Below are positions 12,421-24,837 of a stretch of DNA of 64,000 nt, in pieces. Numbering within the stretch: position 1 is the stretch's first letter; every line of letters starts with the position of its first letter. The stretch spans positions 41,458,826-41,522,825 of the forward strand of contig CM030714.1 in the NCBI GenBank assembly GCA_017979445.1. The letters are read 5' to 3'. The notes below the pieces were generated by a model that ran no database searches, had not been told where the DNA came from, and was given only the letters and a program-made list of their open reading frames with translations. Position numbers and translations under genes: made by a program. This DNA is from Akebia trifoliata (lineage: Eukaryota > Streptophyta > Magnoliopsida > Ranunculales > Lardizabalaceae).

Positions 12421-14828
12421 ATCTGGGCAAAACAATTAGGAGCTTAACAACACCTTTTGCAAAAGTTGGATTTTATGAAGGTCTGGTCAACATTTTAATT
12501 TTCTTTGAACCTCAGGGGTTTTCAAAAATTGCTATCAAGAGGGTAACTTTCAATTCAAAGTCAACCTTATCCTTTAGAATCGAAATTGATCAGGCTTCAG
12601 AACAAAATGCCCCTAGTTTGATGGGGAGCGTTGCATTGGGAATAACTGAACATGGTTTGAGAACAAAAAATGCCCCTTGTGTAAGGGGGAAACTACACTC
12701 TTTAGAAAAGAAAAATGCCCCTGTTATGAAAATTTGAAATCTTTGATTACCGCAAGCACAATAAAGTTTTAACTTTTAATTTTGACTTTTTATATTGAAG
12801 ATTTTGAGTCAGGCTCGAAGAAATTGGAACAAAATATTTCTTTTTGAAATTCATCACAGAATCTGTTCTTTCTCCCCATGGGTTCACTGAGGGACATGAA
12901 GCTCTTCAGATCAATCGTAAACGAGACACTTGTATCCATTGAGTCTATATTTGATTCAAATTGGGTATTGATTGTACGATGATTAATTATTCGCCCCAAA
13001 GTTAATGCAGCTTGGCCCTTCGGACTTTCGATGTTTTGGCTTGGACCACCTTTTAAATTCTCATCTCAGAATGAGATTTTTCCTTGATCGCTCTGACTTT
13101 TGCCTAGATTGCCCTTTCAGGTTTTCAATCTAGCGAGCGTGCTCTAGCTTTTGCCTAGATCGCCTTTTCAGGTTTTCAATCTAGCGAGCTTACATTTTTT
13201 CTTCTATTTCTTTTCTCTTTGCTTTAATTGTTGCCAGGGCCGTCCTTTCGGATTTTCAACCTTGCGAGCTTGCCTTGATTTTTGCCTAAGTCGCCCTTTC
13301 GGGTTTTCAACTTAACAGGCTTTATTTTCGCTTTTCTTCCTTTTTGAACTTCTGGAGTTACTGTCTGATCACGCTTTGTTTTTCCTTCCTTGACTTTTTC
13401 GCGTGGTACTTAGGAGGGCTTTCATAGGTAAGCTTAGGACTGGGCATAGAAGAAAGGAATTTTGAGGCTCAAAAACCCAAATGCCCCTGGTGTGGCATTT
13501 CTTTTAAATTTTTTCTTTTTCTTTGAATTTTCTTCCCCATCTTGACAATATCCATTTTTTATTTTTTTTTCTTTTTGAAATTCTTTCTTCGTGGGGGAAT
13601 CTTTTTTTATTATTATTTTTTTATTTTGATGTGGTCGGGCCTGAAGTAACTTTTCAGGTTGCCTACGTACCCCAAAATTTTGGGATCAGACCAAAACGTA
13701 GTTCAAATACATTCCCTCCCCTAGGTTGGGTGGTCGGGTTGAGAAAGAAAAAGACAATATATTTTTTTATTTTTTTGAAAAAGGCTACAAGGGGCTGAGA
13801 AGAAAGATATTTAACAGGGTAATATGAAAATTGTTTCGGCCAAAGATGGCCTCCTTAAATGCAGTACCGCTTGATCTGGTCAAGGTTGATTGATTCTAGC
13901 ATTTTGACATCGTGATGATCTTTGAAGTCTGACAACTTTTCCAAATAGTCTTGTCTTGGTGACGGGATGACCTTCCTTGTTGGATTTGCAATTTTCTTTT
14001 AAAAGCTCAATCTTCAACTTGCATGTCCCGCATTTTCACTTTCATACCAAAATACAAGTGATTCATAGTGATAAATCAAATTCACTCCTAACGATAGGTA
14101 TTTTATTCACACTTTAAGAAATAAATTTTCCATTTCAAACTTCCTTTCATGCCACATAACATACAACCCTGAAGTAGTCCGTATAGAAAATCGAGTCGAA
14201 GTTTAACATGTTGAAGGTGTGAACTATGATTTTTCTTGTCAATCTCAATGTGCCTAACACATTTGCAATAGAAATTTCAAGATTCTTATTAGCTGCCTTA
14301 ACAGTACTCCATTTTGAATTCCTTTCCATTTAAGAGAAATTCAGCAATAATGTGAAGCCATACTATCCGTGTCTCGAGTACGGATCAGTCAATAAATAAA
14401 AAAGGGAGAAAGCAAAAATAAAATAAAAATCAAATAAAATCAAGAAAATAAAAAATTAAGAAATTAAAAATTAAAAAAAGAAAATTGAAAATTAGAAATT
14501 CAAAAAGAATATCAGAAAGACGAAATGAATTTCAAAAGCCCTTTCGAGTTGTACTCAATTCCGAGTTGTTAAAAACACGGCTGAAGAAATACCTGAATTT
14601 TCAAAAATCACCAAATCTTCATCAAATCCAAGGTCTCACATGAGTTCTGTGCCATCGAGATCAAGGAATTAATAAGGTAACTCCGTCAGACCCCGTGCTT
14701 GAGTAACCATTTTCTACAAAAGGCATCCATTCAATCGGTAATCCAAAGTCGTGTTTTACAATATTTTTCTGGCCTGTACAAGTAGGGGTTTAGTCTATTC
14801 TTTGCAGTTCTTTGTACGTAATTCCTGC
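12421..14828 (+). other. 3' non-coding region of gypsy element(s)
   Basis: No protein is recognisable. 13090-13320 holds about four degenerate units around GCCTAGATCGCCCTTTCAGG plus TTTTCAATCTAGCGAGC. Near 13645-13700 is a GGTTGCCTACGTACCCC stretch of the kind common in plant gypsy 3' regions. The part near 14366-14383 has one hairpin related to the 39-bp minisatellite of the 5' leader. Confidence 0.5.
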
Positions 14829-14841
14829 AAAGAAGGGCAGT
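14829..14841 (+). other. Polypurine tract before the 3' LTR
   Basis: The purine-rich GCAAAGAAGGGCAGT stretch directly precedes the LTR start TGTAGACACCCC at 14842. This is the expected site for plus-strand priming in an LTR retrotransposon. Confidence 0.65.
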
Positions 14842-17164
14842 TGTAGACACCCCAATTTGAACGGGCCCATACTCAAAAAAGACCCAAAAATAATAGTTTT
14901 TCAATAAATTTGGCCAACGGTCTTCAAAAGTCCGAATTATTGAAATGTGACACTTTTGTTAAAATCAAGGCCCCAAAGACCCCCTAAGGGTCTAATGGGC
15001 CCGCATGAAAAGGCTCGGCATGCTCCCATCTATCTCGTTCTACTCAAAATATCAATTTTTCGACAAAATTGGCCAACGCACCTTCAGGGCCCAAAACATT
15101 AAAAATGACATTTTGCTTTAACTGAGGCCCCTAAGACCTCCCAATGGTCTAAGGGACCCACCAAAGGGGTTTAAACTACTGTACACCTTCCCAACCTTCA
15201 CCGCTCCGCTTTTGTATTCAAGAATATCGGAATGCTCGATAAAATTCTCCAACGGGCCTAAAAAGCCCGATTTGCCAACACGTGACATTTTTAATCAAAC
15301 CAATGATTGTCAAAAAACTCAAAAACAATTGATAAATTAAAAAATATGAGGTTTGGGATGCCTACTCCTCCTCTACTTCTACCGCTCCGCCTTCGAATCC
15401 ACAAACACCCCAAGCCCATTCAAGGCCCACAAATCCTTAATCCTTTGCTAAATTAATTTCTCACCTTAACCTTAATCTAAAACCGATCCTATATCACCTA
15501 AACCTTAAAATGAACCTACCCTCAAAAAAATCCAACCCAAAACCAATCCCATCAAAACCAAAATCGCCAACAACCTAAGCCCAATACACTAAAACCCACA
15601 AACCACCATCCATATCCACTTCTAATCCACAACCCATAACCTATCAACACTACCCACATCAACCAATCACCTTCTTAGCATTAAAAGATGATACATGTCA
15701 TCATCCTCACTCACCTCCTTCATCTAATCACCTACCCCCATCATCATTCTCTAAACAATTCATCTAACTCCCACCACTTCTCTCCAAAATCACCTCAACC
15801 CATACCCTATCCTAACCTAACCTATCCCCATCATTATCACCCACATCACAACCCATATCCTACATACCCTAACCTATCCCCATTCTCTAATACTATCAAC
15901 CACCCACATCACCACCCATATTTCTTATATCTCAACCCATCACTTTCCCTTAAAACACTCCAACAAAATCATCTCAACCCATACCCCTCATCATCATCAC
16001 CAAACTAACCTATACTCTTCTCTCTAATCAAACAACTACCATCACCAATTAACATACTCCATCACCTCACTCTCTCATCATATTTGTCACATGTCTTCAT
16101 ACCCTTAATCCTCCCAAAAACTAATATACCAACCTCTTACATAACCTATTCTTGTAAATCTAAACACCTCATCTCTTCAACCAACCTAACACTCATTCTC
16201 CAAACAACTCCATTACACCTCCATTCTCCCATCAACCATCACTCATCTCACACCACCAAACACTCTACCTAAATAGATTTTGGTAGGATCCAAATCATTT
16301 GAATCTAAATACTACCTATTTCCACTCATTACACAATTCCCCTTACTTTCCTTTTAAATTTCATACCCTTCCCTTCTAAAACCAATGCCATTATCCATTC
16401 TCCTAACCTTTCATCCCATTATACCTCTAAACACCCTCCAAGCATCTATATATACCCTCCTCCTATTCCCAAAAATGGTTAACCACTATTACCAAGTCTC
16501 ACATAAAAAAAATATATTTACTCAATCATTCTTTACTCATCTCTTCTCTATTCTCATATCAACCTTCCAAAAAAAGAAAAAAATATTCTCTCATATTTAC
16601 TAAGGACCTTAGAAGACATTGAAGAAGAAGAAGGAAAACAAGGAAAGAAAAGAGGAAGCATCAAGGTGGGTGCAACAAAATACCCCCCTCTCTTTCTCTA
16701 CCCTCTCATCCTCCCTCTTCTATCATCCCCTTTTCTCTTCATGTTGTTTTAGATGGACTTAGGATGAATGGTCTTCATGGTTTAGGTTAATTAGGATCAT
16801 ATCCATCATTGATTTGATCCTATGATCATGCCAAAAGTAAATCCCTATGTAGGATACAAATGCACACACGTGGTAACTTATTTTTCATTTTTTTAATCAA
16901 AATGATCAAGTTCTTTGAGGTTACCGCCACTTGGCGGGGAGAAAAGGGTACCTAATACTTTCCCTTTTATCCAACCGAGTCGCTTATCTCGAATCTCAAG
17001 ATTTGATTAGTCATTATCCATCGTGAGTCATTACGTGCCAAAAATGTCACTTTTAAAAAAAATGTGCATCGGATGACTATTCACACCCACTTACAAAATG
17101 AATGGTGGCGACTCCAATCCTTAGTAGATATGACCGTCGTAATGACGAAAACTACGTATCTACA
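14842..17164 (+). repeat. Complete 3' LTR of the first gypsy element
   Basis: The LTR starts TGTAGACACCCC after a polypurine tract and ends TATCTACA, about 2.3 kb. Its last ~1050 bases match the partial 5' LTR at 1-1047. It contains C-rich, CA-rich sequence (15400-16270), so the open frames near 15688 and 16084 are composition artefacts. The flank from 17165 is the end region of a minus-strand LTR, so the element inserted into, or recombined with, that LTR. Confidence 0.82.
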
Positions 17165-18933
17165 CCACCTAGTTTAGATCTAGGACCTCAAAATAACTCT
17201 GATATGGAATTGGATAAGTCAAATGTAAGAAAAAAGGGCAAGGGTCAAATTATGGGTTTCAGAACCACTTAATCAAAGTGATTGGTCTCTACTACGATCC
17301 AAAACCATCCTAAGGTTAAGAGAAGAAGACTAGGGTCAAAATAATAGCTAATCATCATCATTACTTTATGCCTAAGTCCTACAATTAATCACATAAACTA
17401 TGATTTCGAACCCTTTGTGAAAACACATTAATTTTATTGCATTGTTACTGTGGTGTGTAATAATTAGAAATACTATACACCCTATGAAATATACACCAAT
17501 GCTAAAAAAGTTAGGAAAATGTGTTTTTAGCAAAAAGAAAAAAAATGGTGTGCACATAACAAAAAAATGATTTTTTGGTGAGTTTTGGCTTTAAACACGT
17601 AATTTTTTTTATTTTATCTAAATGCTTGCCACACATTTCCCAAGTAATTTGAAATTATTCCCACAAGATTCGATGTCCAAAAAAAATTTAACAATATTAA
17701 TTGGCTCGAAATTTGATTTTTGAAAATGTCACGTGGTAAATAAATGAACAAAATATTTAGTCAGATGAAATACCAAAATAGATTACTCTAGATCTAATGG
17801 TCCACCCACCATAAATAAGAAGTAATGCCAATCGATATGGGTCTGCAAGAGAAATTACCCAATGATACTTTGGATAAAGCAAACCAACAAAATAATTCCA
17901 CACTTATTATGTTATCAAATCAATCCCAAATTTTATATTTTCAACCACTAAAACAGTTCAACCATCTCAACCGGTATGCTATGCATTCAAATACTGCATG
18001 ATAATGATCAAGAGATAATTAAAATGATAAAGTAAATCTATATACAAAAGCAATAATCACGTGGAATCAATTAGTGATCAACGTGTGACACCTTGAAAAC
18101 TAATATTCCACGGAATTATTCTCAATTAGATGCAAAATATTCATAAAATCAATAACATGCAACATATATTTAGTGTGTGTTTGGTAACACTTTTGAAGTC
18201 TGAATGGAGGTAGTCCACCTTTAAAATTCAGACTTCAAAAGTTTTATTGTCATTTGTTTCATTTTAGATTCCAGCCTTAAAAACCAAATTTCAGAACTTT
18301 TGGTTCAGCGATGAGGGGGTGCTGGATGAAACTTCTAAATTCTGAATTTTGAATTATTATTTTTTTCTAAAATACCCTCCTCAAAACACTGATTTCTCTC
18401 ACTTATCCCTTCTTTATACAAATCCTAAAACCCTTATTTTTTAATTTTTCTATCTTTCCTTTCTCTCCTACCTCTTCTTCCTCTATAACTGTGATATCAA
18501 GGTCTCTCTACTTTTCCTTTTGATTAGGTTGTTCACATCTCAATCCACTTTTTCTTTTGATTTTGTTTGTTAAATTTGTACTCTTTTTTTTTTAAACTTA
18601 AATCCATTTATGTTGTTGGTGTTTCAAATTTCTATACTCTACGAAGCCTACTTGTATTTCTCTCTGTTCTAATAGAATTCCTTTGTAGTGTTTGTACTTC
18701 AATTCTACTACAAAACTAACACTTAAAAGATAATGTAGAGTACATTTTATTGATTTAAATTCTGTTATATAGAAACCCAAGAAATATCATTTATGATTGT
18801 TTATTGTTTGAGTGTTACCTTGTTGGAATATAATTTCTCAACTATGAATTCAATTTAAAAACAATACTTTTGGGGCGTTTGCTTTATTAGAAATCGAAAT
18901 TAAATATATGGAAGGTTTCATTATGCATAATAT

Positions 18934-21033
18934 TAGGGTTGTCAATGGATAGATATCCGATTGGATAGTGCTATATTCGAGTTTGAATCTGATAAAAAAT
19001 ATTGATATCTGAATTCGAATTTGAATCCGATTGGATATCACTAACTAAGATTCGAATTTGAAAAATATATCGAATATCCAATAATATCCGATTCGATAAA
19101 AATCCTACAAAAATTAGATTCATCTATACCATCATCTTCAATCTGTAAAAATCAAATCGATTTTCTTATTTTTTTCAAAATCTTCAACTTATTTCAGTCT
19201 TAAAATCATATAGACTTTAATTTTTTTTTTTATAAAATGATCTTAAAATCAAATAAACTTTAATTTTTGAAAAAAAATGATGAAAAATTCAAATAAAACA
19301 TCAAGTATTTTTTACATCAACTTGAAGAAATTGATTTTCAAAAAATAAATCAAATGAATTTTGAAGGGGAAAAAATGGTTTTACTCTGTGTGTGAGAGAG
19401 AGAGAGAGAGAGATAGAGATAAGGGAAGTACCTACCTTGATGCTCGTCGGCCGGAGAAGAGGGTGGCAACAGAGCTTGCACAATCAAAATGACGAAACCT
19501 ATACTGGTTTTTGCATTTTTGTTGAGACTTGAGAGAGATAAACATTGTTAAATTTAGTTGTGTAACATAAATGATGAGTGTCTCGAAAAACTGAATTATA
19601 CGCATGTTTCCCGAACATTTATCTTAATTTTTATCCATATTTCTCCGTATTAAGTTAATAATCATGATAAGCCTCAACATCATGTTATATGTTATTAGAT
19701 GATAATTAGACTTAATTATATATAAATAATTTCATAAATCTGATTACGAGTGTTTCTTGTGCAGAAAATCAAAATTTTAAAGTCCAAATCTTAAGACAAA
19801 AGCATTTGGACCCACTTTGGAATGCCATAATCCTTAACTCATGTTTTTCTCTTTTATCCTCTTGGGCAAAGAAAAGTAGAGACTACTTTTGGAATTTTCT
19901 ACATAAATTTTTCTCTATAAATAGAGCCTCAATCTCTAGAGAAATGGTCCCTCTTGTTCTTTTTTTTCTTCCTAATATCTTTATAATTTTCTAATTTTTC
20001 CTTTGAGAGAAAGAATTCTTGTAGAAGTGAGATTTCAAGAGTATTTTTCTTTCATCTTTGTTCTTTAAATTTCTTTGTAATTCCATTGGAAGATCATCAA
20101 GAGGGAATCAAATTGCAACATAAACTCTTCTCATTCTCTTCTCTACTATGTTTTTCTTATTTTACTATTGTTGTAATTTATTCCTCGCGATGATCAGGTA
20201 GACTCTCCTTAAAGAGGTCGATGATATCGGAGTGAGTTCATCTTAATATTGCTGTTTCGATTCCATTATTTATGCTTTAATTGTATTCTTACGAAGCCTC
20301 TTAAGGTGAGATCATCCAATTTGTATTTTCAATTTTAACTTTGATGATTATTGCTTAGATGAGTTCAAACTTAATCATACTTTGTAATGAATTCGAAATA
20401 TAAATTGGACAATTTCCTATAAGTTTAGGATTCATAATTGCTATTTTTTAATTACCTTCAAGTGATTAATCGATTTATCTTTCAATCCAGGAATAACGAT
20501 TTGTTATGTGGATTGAGTTAAAATGAGAAATATTCAATACTAGGATGACTTGCAAATGCTAATTTGGTCTCTCTAAGCCTTTCTTACATTGTTTTCAATC
20601 TCTATTCTTATTCTCATTTCAGTTTTTAATTCATTTCTTAGTTGCAATTCTTCTAATATGTTTTAAAATTCTGTTTTGATTTCAATTCGTATGAATATTT
20701 GAATCACGATTTTCCCTCTGGAACGAATCTTACTCCTAAAGTTTTATCTCATTATTTGTTCAATCTTATATTTCTGCAATCTACATAGCATCGATCACAT
20801 GAATACACAAGAAGATATATATATATATATGAATACGTAACACACATATTTTAATCAGAGCGGATATTATCGAATCGGATTTCGTAACATCTGAATTCGT
20901 ATCCGAAACTCATTCGAATATTAAAATAACATCCGAATCCAAATCCAATATTCAAAATTTTTGAATAATATCCGATTTTTCAAATTTGAATTCGAATTCG
21001 GATTTGGATTTTGATTATCAATTGACACCCCTA
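18934..21033. mobile_element. hAT-like non-autonomous element nested in the Harbinger
   Basis: The left end is TAGGGTTGTCAATGG and the right end on the minus strand is TAGGGGTGTCAATTG. The flanking 8-bp sequences are CATAATAT (18926-18933) and TATAATAT (21034-21041), 7 of 8 identical, as expected for a hAT target duplication. Both ends are followed by ATCCGAATTCGAAT-like subterminal runs. No transposase is present. The middle is filled by a solo LTR. Confidence 0.75.
19665..20797 (+). repeat. Solo LTR (TGATAAG family) inside the hAT element
   Basis: It begins TGATAAG and ends near CGATCA. It aligns with LTRs at 38048, 43937 and 53938 through landmarks such as GATGATCAGSTAGACT, the GGATTGAGT region and a GAATTGCTATTT-like 3' part. 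A TATA motif (CTCTATAAATAGAG, about 19913) suits an LTR promoter. There is no internal region, so it is a solo LTR. The exact right end and target duplication are unclear. Confidence 0.6.
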
Positions 21034-21879
21034 TATAATATGTTATGTCTTTCAATTAACAATTTATTAGAATTATAAAAGGATAATATTGTCAAAATGA
21101 CCATTATATTTTAAAATTTTATTTGTAACTAAAAGCTTTTAAAAATGATAAACAACCTTTTTAGAACAAGACTTCAGATTCCAAATTTCAGAAAACATAG
21201 ACTAGACTTCCAAAGTGTTATCAAACATACCCTTAGACTCATATCAAAGTATCAAAAACTGAATTGACTTGCCATGACAAAATATCCAATTCACTTATTT
21301 TATGGAGATTCTTCTCAATGTTGAGGCTAAAAGAAAATTCAATCTACATTAGAATTCATCCTTTCAGCCTTGGCGCATATTCAGAATTTTTTGTCAAGTT
21401 TTTCTTTTTTACTTCTTTCTTTTTTAAATAATATTTTTTTCTGGTGTGAGTCATCTAATTTCAAATTTTAAATTCATTTCATTTATGGGAAGCTCTTTGA
21501 AGAATGGTTTCAAAAGTCGTGGGACCTACCAATTAATGAATAGTTGGTAAATATATTCCAAGTCCGAATCATGATACGTTGGAAACCATTTTAGAAAATT
21601 TTGTTTTTATACTTCTAACCTTTTGTTTTCTTCGCATATTTGTGTATGACATGGAAATGAGAATATTCGTTCTTCAGAGATTGTTGCTATTTTGATTTGT
21701 TAAATTTGTGGGACACGTGCCAGCTAGGGACACCATTATTAGAGAGATTCTATTAATTCGACACACCAATCCATATAAAAAAAACTTACGCCTTGAAGTA
21801 CAACAAATAAAAGTTGGTGTGCTAATAGCAACTACCTTGATCATTTAAAAACTTTTATTTGTTTGTTATGGGAATTATA

Positions 21880-23490
21880 AAATAAAAATGACTTTTTTTG
21901 CTTAAACTTTCAAATTTATTAAAATGATTAAACAATTTTTTTTTCAAAAAAAATAAAAATAAATGGTCAATTGTTTAACATGGTTAGAGTTTGTAAGTTT
22001 TTTGCTTAAATTGGTTAAATGTTCTAAAGTTTCTTAAGTGTTTTAAATTTCTCAATTGGTTAAATATTTTTAAATTTATTTGTTAAAATTCGAAAGTTTC
22101 TTGAATTTCAAAATTCCAAAATTTAGCGAGAAGCTTTGTGTGGTCCTAAAAATGATGATTTTTACGTGCCGAGGTCACATGGTCCTAGCACAGCAGAGTT
22201 TCTAAGTGTATGTCATGTGTTGAGGGCATCTTTGTCATTTTTTATTTTCTTTTTTGTAATTTTGTCGTATAGATTCTTTGGTCAAAGAATAATTATTTCT
22301 ATTTCAAATTTATTAAAATGATTAAACAATTTTTTTTTCAAAAAAAAAAAAAAAAAAAAAAATAGTTAATTGTTTAACATTGGTTAGAGTTAATTTGTAA
22401 GTTTTTTGCTTAAATTGGTTAAATGTTCTAAAATTTCTTTAGTGTTTTAAATTTCTCAATTGGTTAAATATTTTTAAATTTATTTGTTAAAATTCGAAAG
22501 TTTCTTGAATTTGAAAATTCCAAAATTTAGCGAGAAGCTTTGTGTGGTCTTGAAAATTATGATTTTTATGTGCCGAGGTCACATGGTCCTAGCACAGCAG
22601 GGTTTCTAAGTGTATGTCATGTGTCGAGGGAATCTTTGTCATTTTCTATCTTCTTCTTTGTAATTATTTCCTATAGACTCTTTGGTCAAAGAGTAATTAT
22701 TTCTATTTCAAATTATTAAAATGATTAAAAAAATTAAAAAAAAAAAATTGGTTAATTGTTAAACATTGGTTAGAGTTTGTAAGTTTTTTGCTTAAATTGG
22801 TTAAATGTTCTAAAATTTCTTTAGTGTTTTAAATTTCTCAATTGGTTAAATATTTTTAAATTTATTTGTTAAAATTCGAAAGTTTCTTGAATTTGAAAAT
22901 TCCAAAATTTAGCGAGAAGCTTTGTGTGGTCCTGAAAATGATGATTTTTACGTGCCGAGGTCACATGGTCCTAGCACAGCAGGGTTTCTAAGTGTATGTC
23001 ATGTGTTGAGGGCATCTTTGTCATTTTCTATTTCCTTCTTTGTAATTATTTCCTATAGATTCTTTGGTCAAAGAATAATTATTTCTATTTCAAATTTATT
23101 AAAATGATTAAACAATTTAAAAAAAAAAATTGGTTAATTGTTTAACATTGGTTAGAGTTTGTAAGTTTTTTGCTTCTTAAATTGGTTAAATGTTCTAAAA
23201 TTTCTTTAGTGTTTTAAATTTCTCAATTGGTTAAATATTTTTAAATTTATTTGTTAAAATTCGAAAGTTTCTTGAATTTGAAAATTCCAAAATTTAGCGA
23301 GAAGCTTTGTGTGGTCCTGAAAATGATGATTTTTACGTGCCGAGGTCACATGGTCTTAGCACAGCAGGGTTTCTAAGTGTATGTCATGTGTTGAGGGCAT
23401 CTTTGTCGTTTTTTATTTTCTTCTTTGTAATTTTGTCGTATAGATTCTTTGGTCAAAGAATAATTATTTCTATGTTCTGGAATCAAATTT
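21880..23490 (-). repeat. About 385-404 bp tandem array, four units
   Basis: GCGAGAAGCTTTGTGTGGTC recurs at about 22126, 22530, 22912 and 23297, giving periods of 404, 382 and 385. The units are near-identical apart from the length of a poly-A run. The array lies in the minus-strand LTR, at the place where 9830-10440 has degenerate TTAATTG runs. The 61-62 codon frames in three units start at TTG and are judged artefacts. Confidence 0.85.
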
Positions 23491-23737
23491 TTTAACGTAG
23501 CATAATCTCTAGAGTCGTCGAAGCATAGTAGTGATCCTAAGCATTTGTAATTCTTATGCCAAGTTTGCCAAAGAAGGAAAATATCAGGGAGGACTTAAAC
23601 GAACTTAGATAGATCTGTAGAGGTTCCCGTCAAGGTATTTCAATTCTCAAATTGTCTCTTTTTTTAATCATTGGGAATTCACAACAATCGAAGTGACAAA
23701 ATACCAAAATAGGCGAGTGCAAAATGGGGTGTCTACA

Positions 23738-24243
23738 ATTTTGTGCAAAGCCTCATAGCTTAAGAGAAATCTAAACAAATAGTACCTAGCTGAGGATTCT
23801 GACATCAATGGCTTCAAGAAACATAGTGTAATTTTTATGAGCGATAAGGATCTCTTTAGGGCAGTGAAAATGTATATGTAGGTGATTATTACATGAGCAT
23901 TCGAAATTTTAACCAACCCCTTGTCCTCTCTACATTATTCTTCTTTTATATAATCTTACTTAAAAAAAAACACACACACATATAAGAAAGCAAAAGAATT
24001 TATTTGGTACCACAACTATAACAATGTAAAAGACAATTTGAAGATACTCTCAACGCATTCATGTGAGAGAGAATTATTTAATAGATATATAAATAACAAG
24101 TGATTTACGCATTGAATAGAATTCCTATATTTAAGGACTCTAGAATCACTTGGATGGGACTTTAAAGCTCTTTATTTGTAAAGACTGTGAAAACATATAG
24201 ACTCTTCAAAGAATCTTCAAGCATTTGGACTCTCCAAATAAAA
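23738..24243 (+). other. Non-coding region upstream of BAHD copy A
   Basis: AT-rich sequence between the LTR end and the BAHD promoter. A short run of alternating CA/TA occurs near 23970. A minus-strand open frame (23668-23916) crosses the LTR end and has no recognisable protein features. Confidence 0.4.
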
Positions 24244-24390
24244 AAATAAACGTTTTCCAAACTTGCCCATATCACACGTCTCTCTCTCCCTTTTAGGTTT
24301 CTATAAATAACTGTCTTAAACTACAAGTCTACCAACACAAATTCACTACAAACAATACATTTATCCCTCTTTGTTCTCCCATTTTTCAGA
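24244..24390 (+). promoter_or_regulatory. Core promoter and 5' UTR of BAHD copy A
   Basis: A TATA box (TATAAATA, 24302-24309) lies 82 bases before the ATG. The stretch 24310-24390 is nearly identical to the sequence before the copy B start codon (about 42572-42652). Copy B does not preserve the TATA box. 24244-24270 recurs exactly at 49471-49497, just before the assembly gap. Confidence 0.6.
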
Positions 24391-24837
24391 ATGGAAACCT
24401 CGACTTCTCCTCTAATGTTCAAGGTAAGAAGGCATGAACCCGAATTAATTAAACCCGCTAAGCCCACACCCCATGAGTTCAAACACCTTTCGGATATCGA
24501 TGACCAAGATTTTTTTCGGTTTCAAATTCCTATTATACATTTTTATCGAAACAATGTGTCAATGGGAGGGAGAGACCCTGTTGAGGTAATTAAAGATGTG
24601 ATTGCTAAAGTGCTCGTTTTTTATTACCCATTGGCGGGTAGACTTAGGGAATGGCCAGGCCGGAAGCTTGTTGTGGATTGCACTGGGGAAGGTGTAATGT
24701 TCATAGAGGCGGATGCGGATTTTAGAATGGCACAATTTGGTGACGCACTTCAACCACCTTTCTCGTGCTTTGAGGAGCTCCTTTACGATGTTCCGGGGTC
24801 TGGAGGTATCCTTAATTGTCCTCTGCTGTTAATTCAG
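24391..24837 (+). CDS. BAHD acyltransferase, exon 1 (benzyl alcohol O-benzoyltransferase-like), copy A
   Basis: This encodes the N-terminal 149 residues of a BAHD acyltransferase, an enzyme that moves an acyl group from an acyl-CoA to an alcohol. Motifs characteristic of the benzyl alcohol benzoyltransferase / methanol anthraniloyltransferase group are visible: [14 protein letters not shown] near the start, [26 protein letters not shown] and the exon end [12 protein letters not shown]. The exon ends at the conserved intron position of this group, before VTRL. The next bases are ATAATT instead of GTAATT, so the splice donor seems mutated; reading on gives a stop at 24895-24897 and a 168-residue truncated protein. 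The start is the first ATG after the TATA box. Confidence 0.85.

Larger units (their letters stand above)
18173..21232. mobile_element. PIF/Harbinger-like non-autonomous DNA transposon
   Basis: Terminal inverted repeats begin GTGTGTGTTTGGTAACACTT on the left and, on the minus strand, GGGTATGTTTGATAACACTT on the right. They extend into GGAAGTCT-type subterminal sequence. The element is flanked by TTA on both sides (18170-18172 and 21233-21235), the target duplication typical of PIF/Harbinger. No transposase is visible. Most of its 3060 bp is a nested hAT element, leaving roughly 950 bp of its own. Confidence 0.75.
17165..23737 (-). repeat. Second minus-strand LTR, split by nested insertions
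   Basis: 17165-17370 matches 7267-7480, and the right end at 23737 reads TGTAGACACCCCATTTTGC on the minus strand, so both ends belong to the same LTR family as 7213-11003. Between them lie AT-rich LTR sequence (17371-18169), a PIF/Harbinger-like insertion (18173-21232) and a tandem array (about 21880-23490). The last ~55 bases of the LTR on the left are missing, replaced by the 3' LTR of the first element. Confidence 0.6.

Noticed and set aside
15688..16272. Proline/histidine/serine-rich frames in the 3' LTR
   Set aside because: Composition artefacts of CA/CT-rich LTR sequence; no domain.
22136..23495. Three nearly identical 61-62 codon frames (CGPENDDFYVPRSHG...)
   Set aside because: They come from the 385-bp tandem units, begin at TTG rather than ATG, and one unit lacks the frame. 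They lie inside an LTR.
23668..23916. 82-codon minus-strand frame across an LTR end
   Set aside because: It starts outside and runs into the LTR; no recognisable domain and no support from copies elsewhere in the window.
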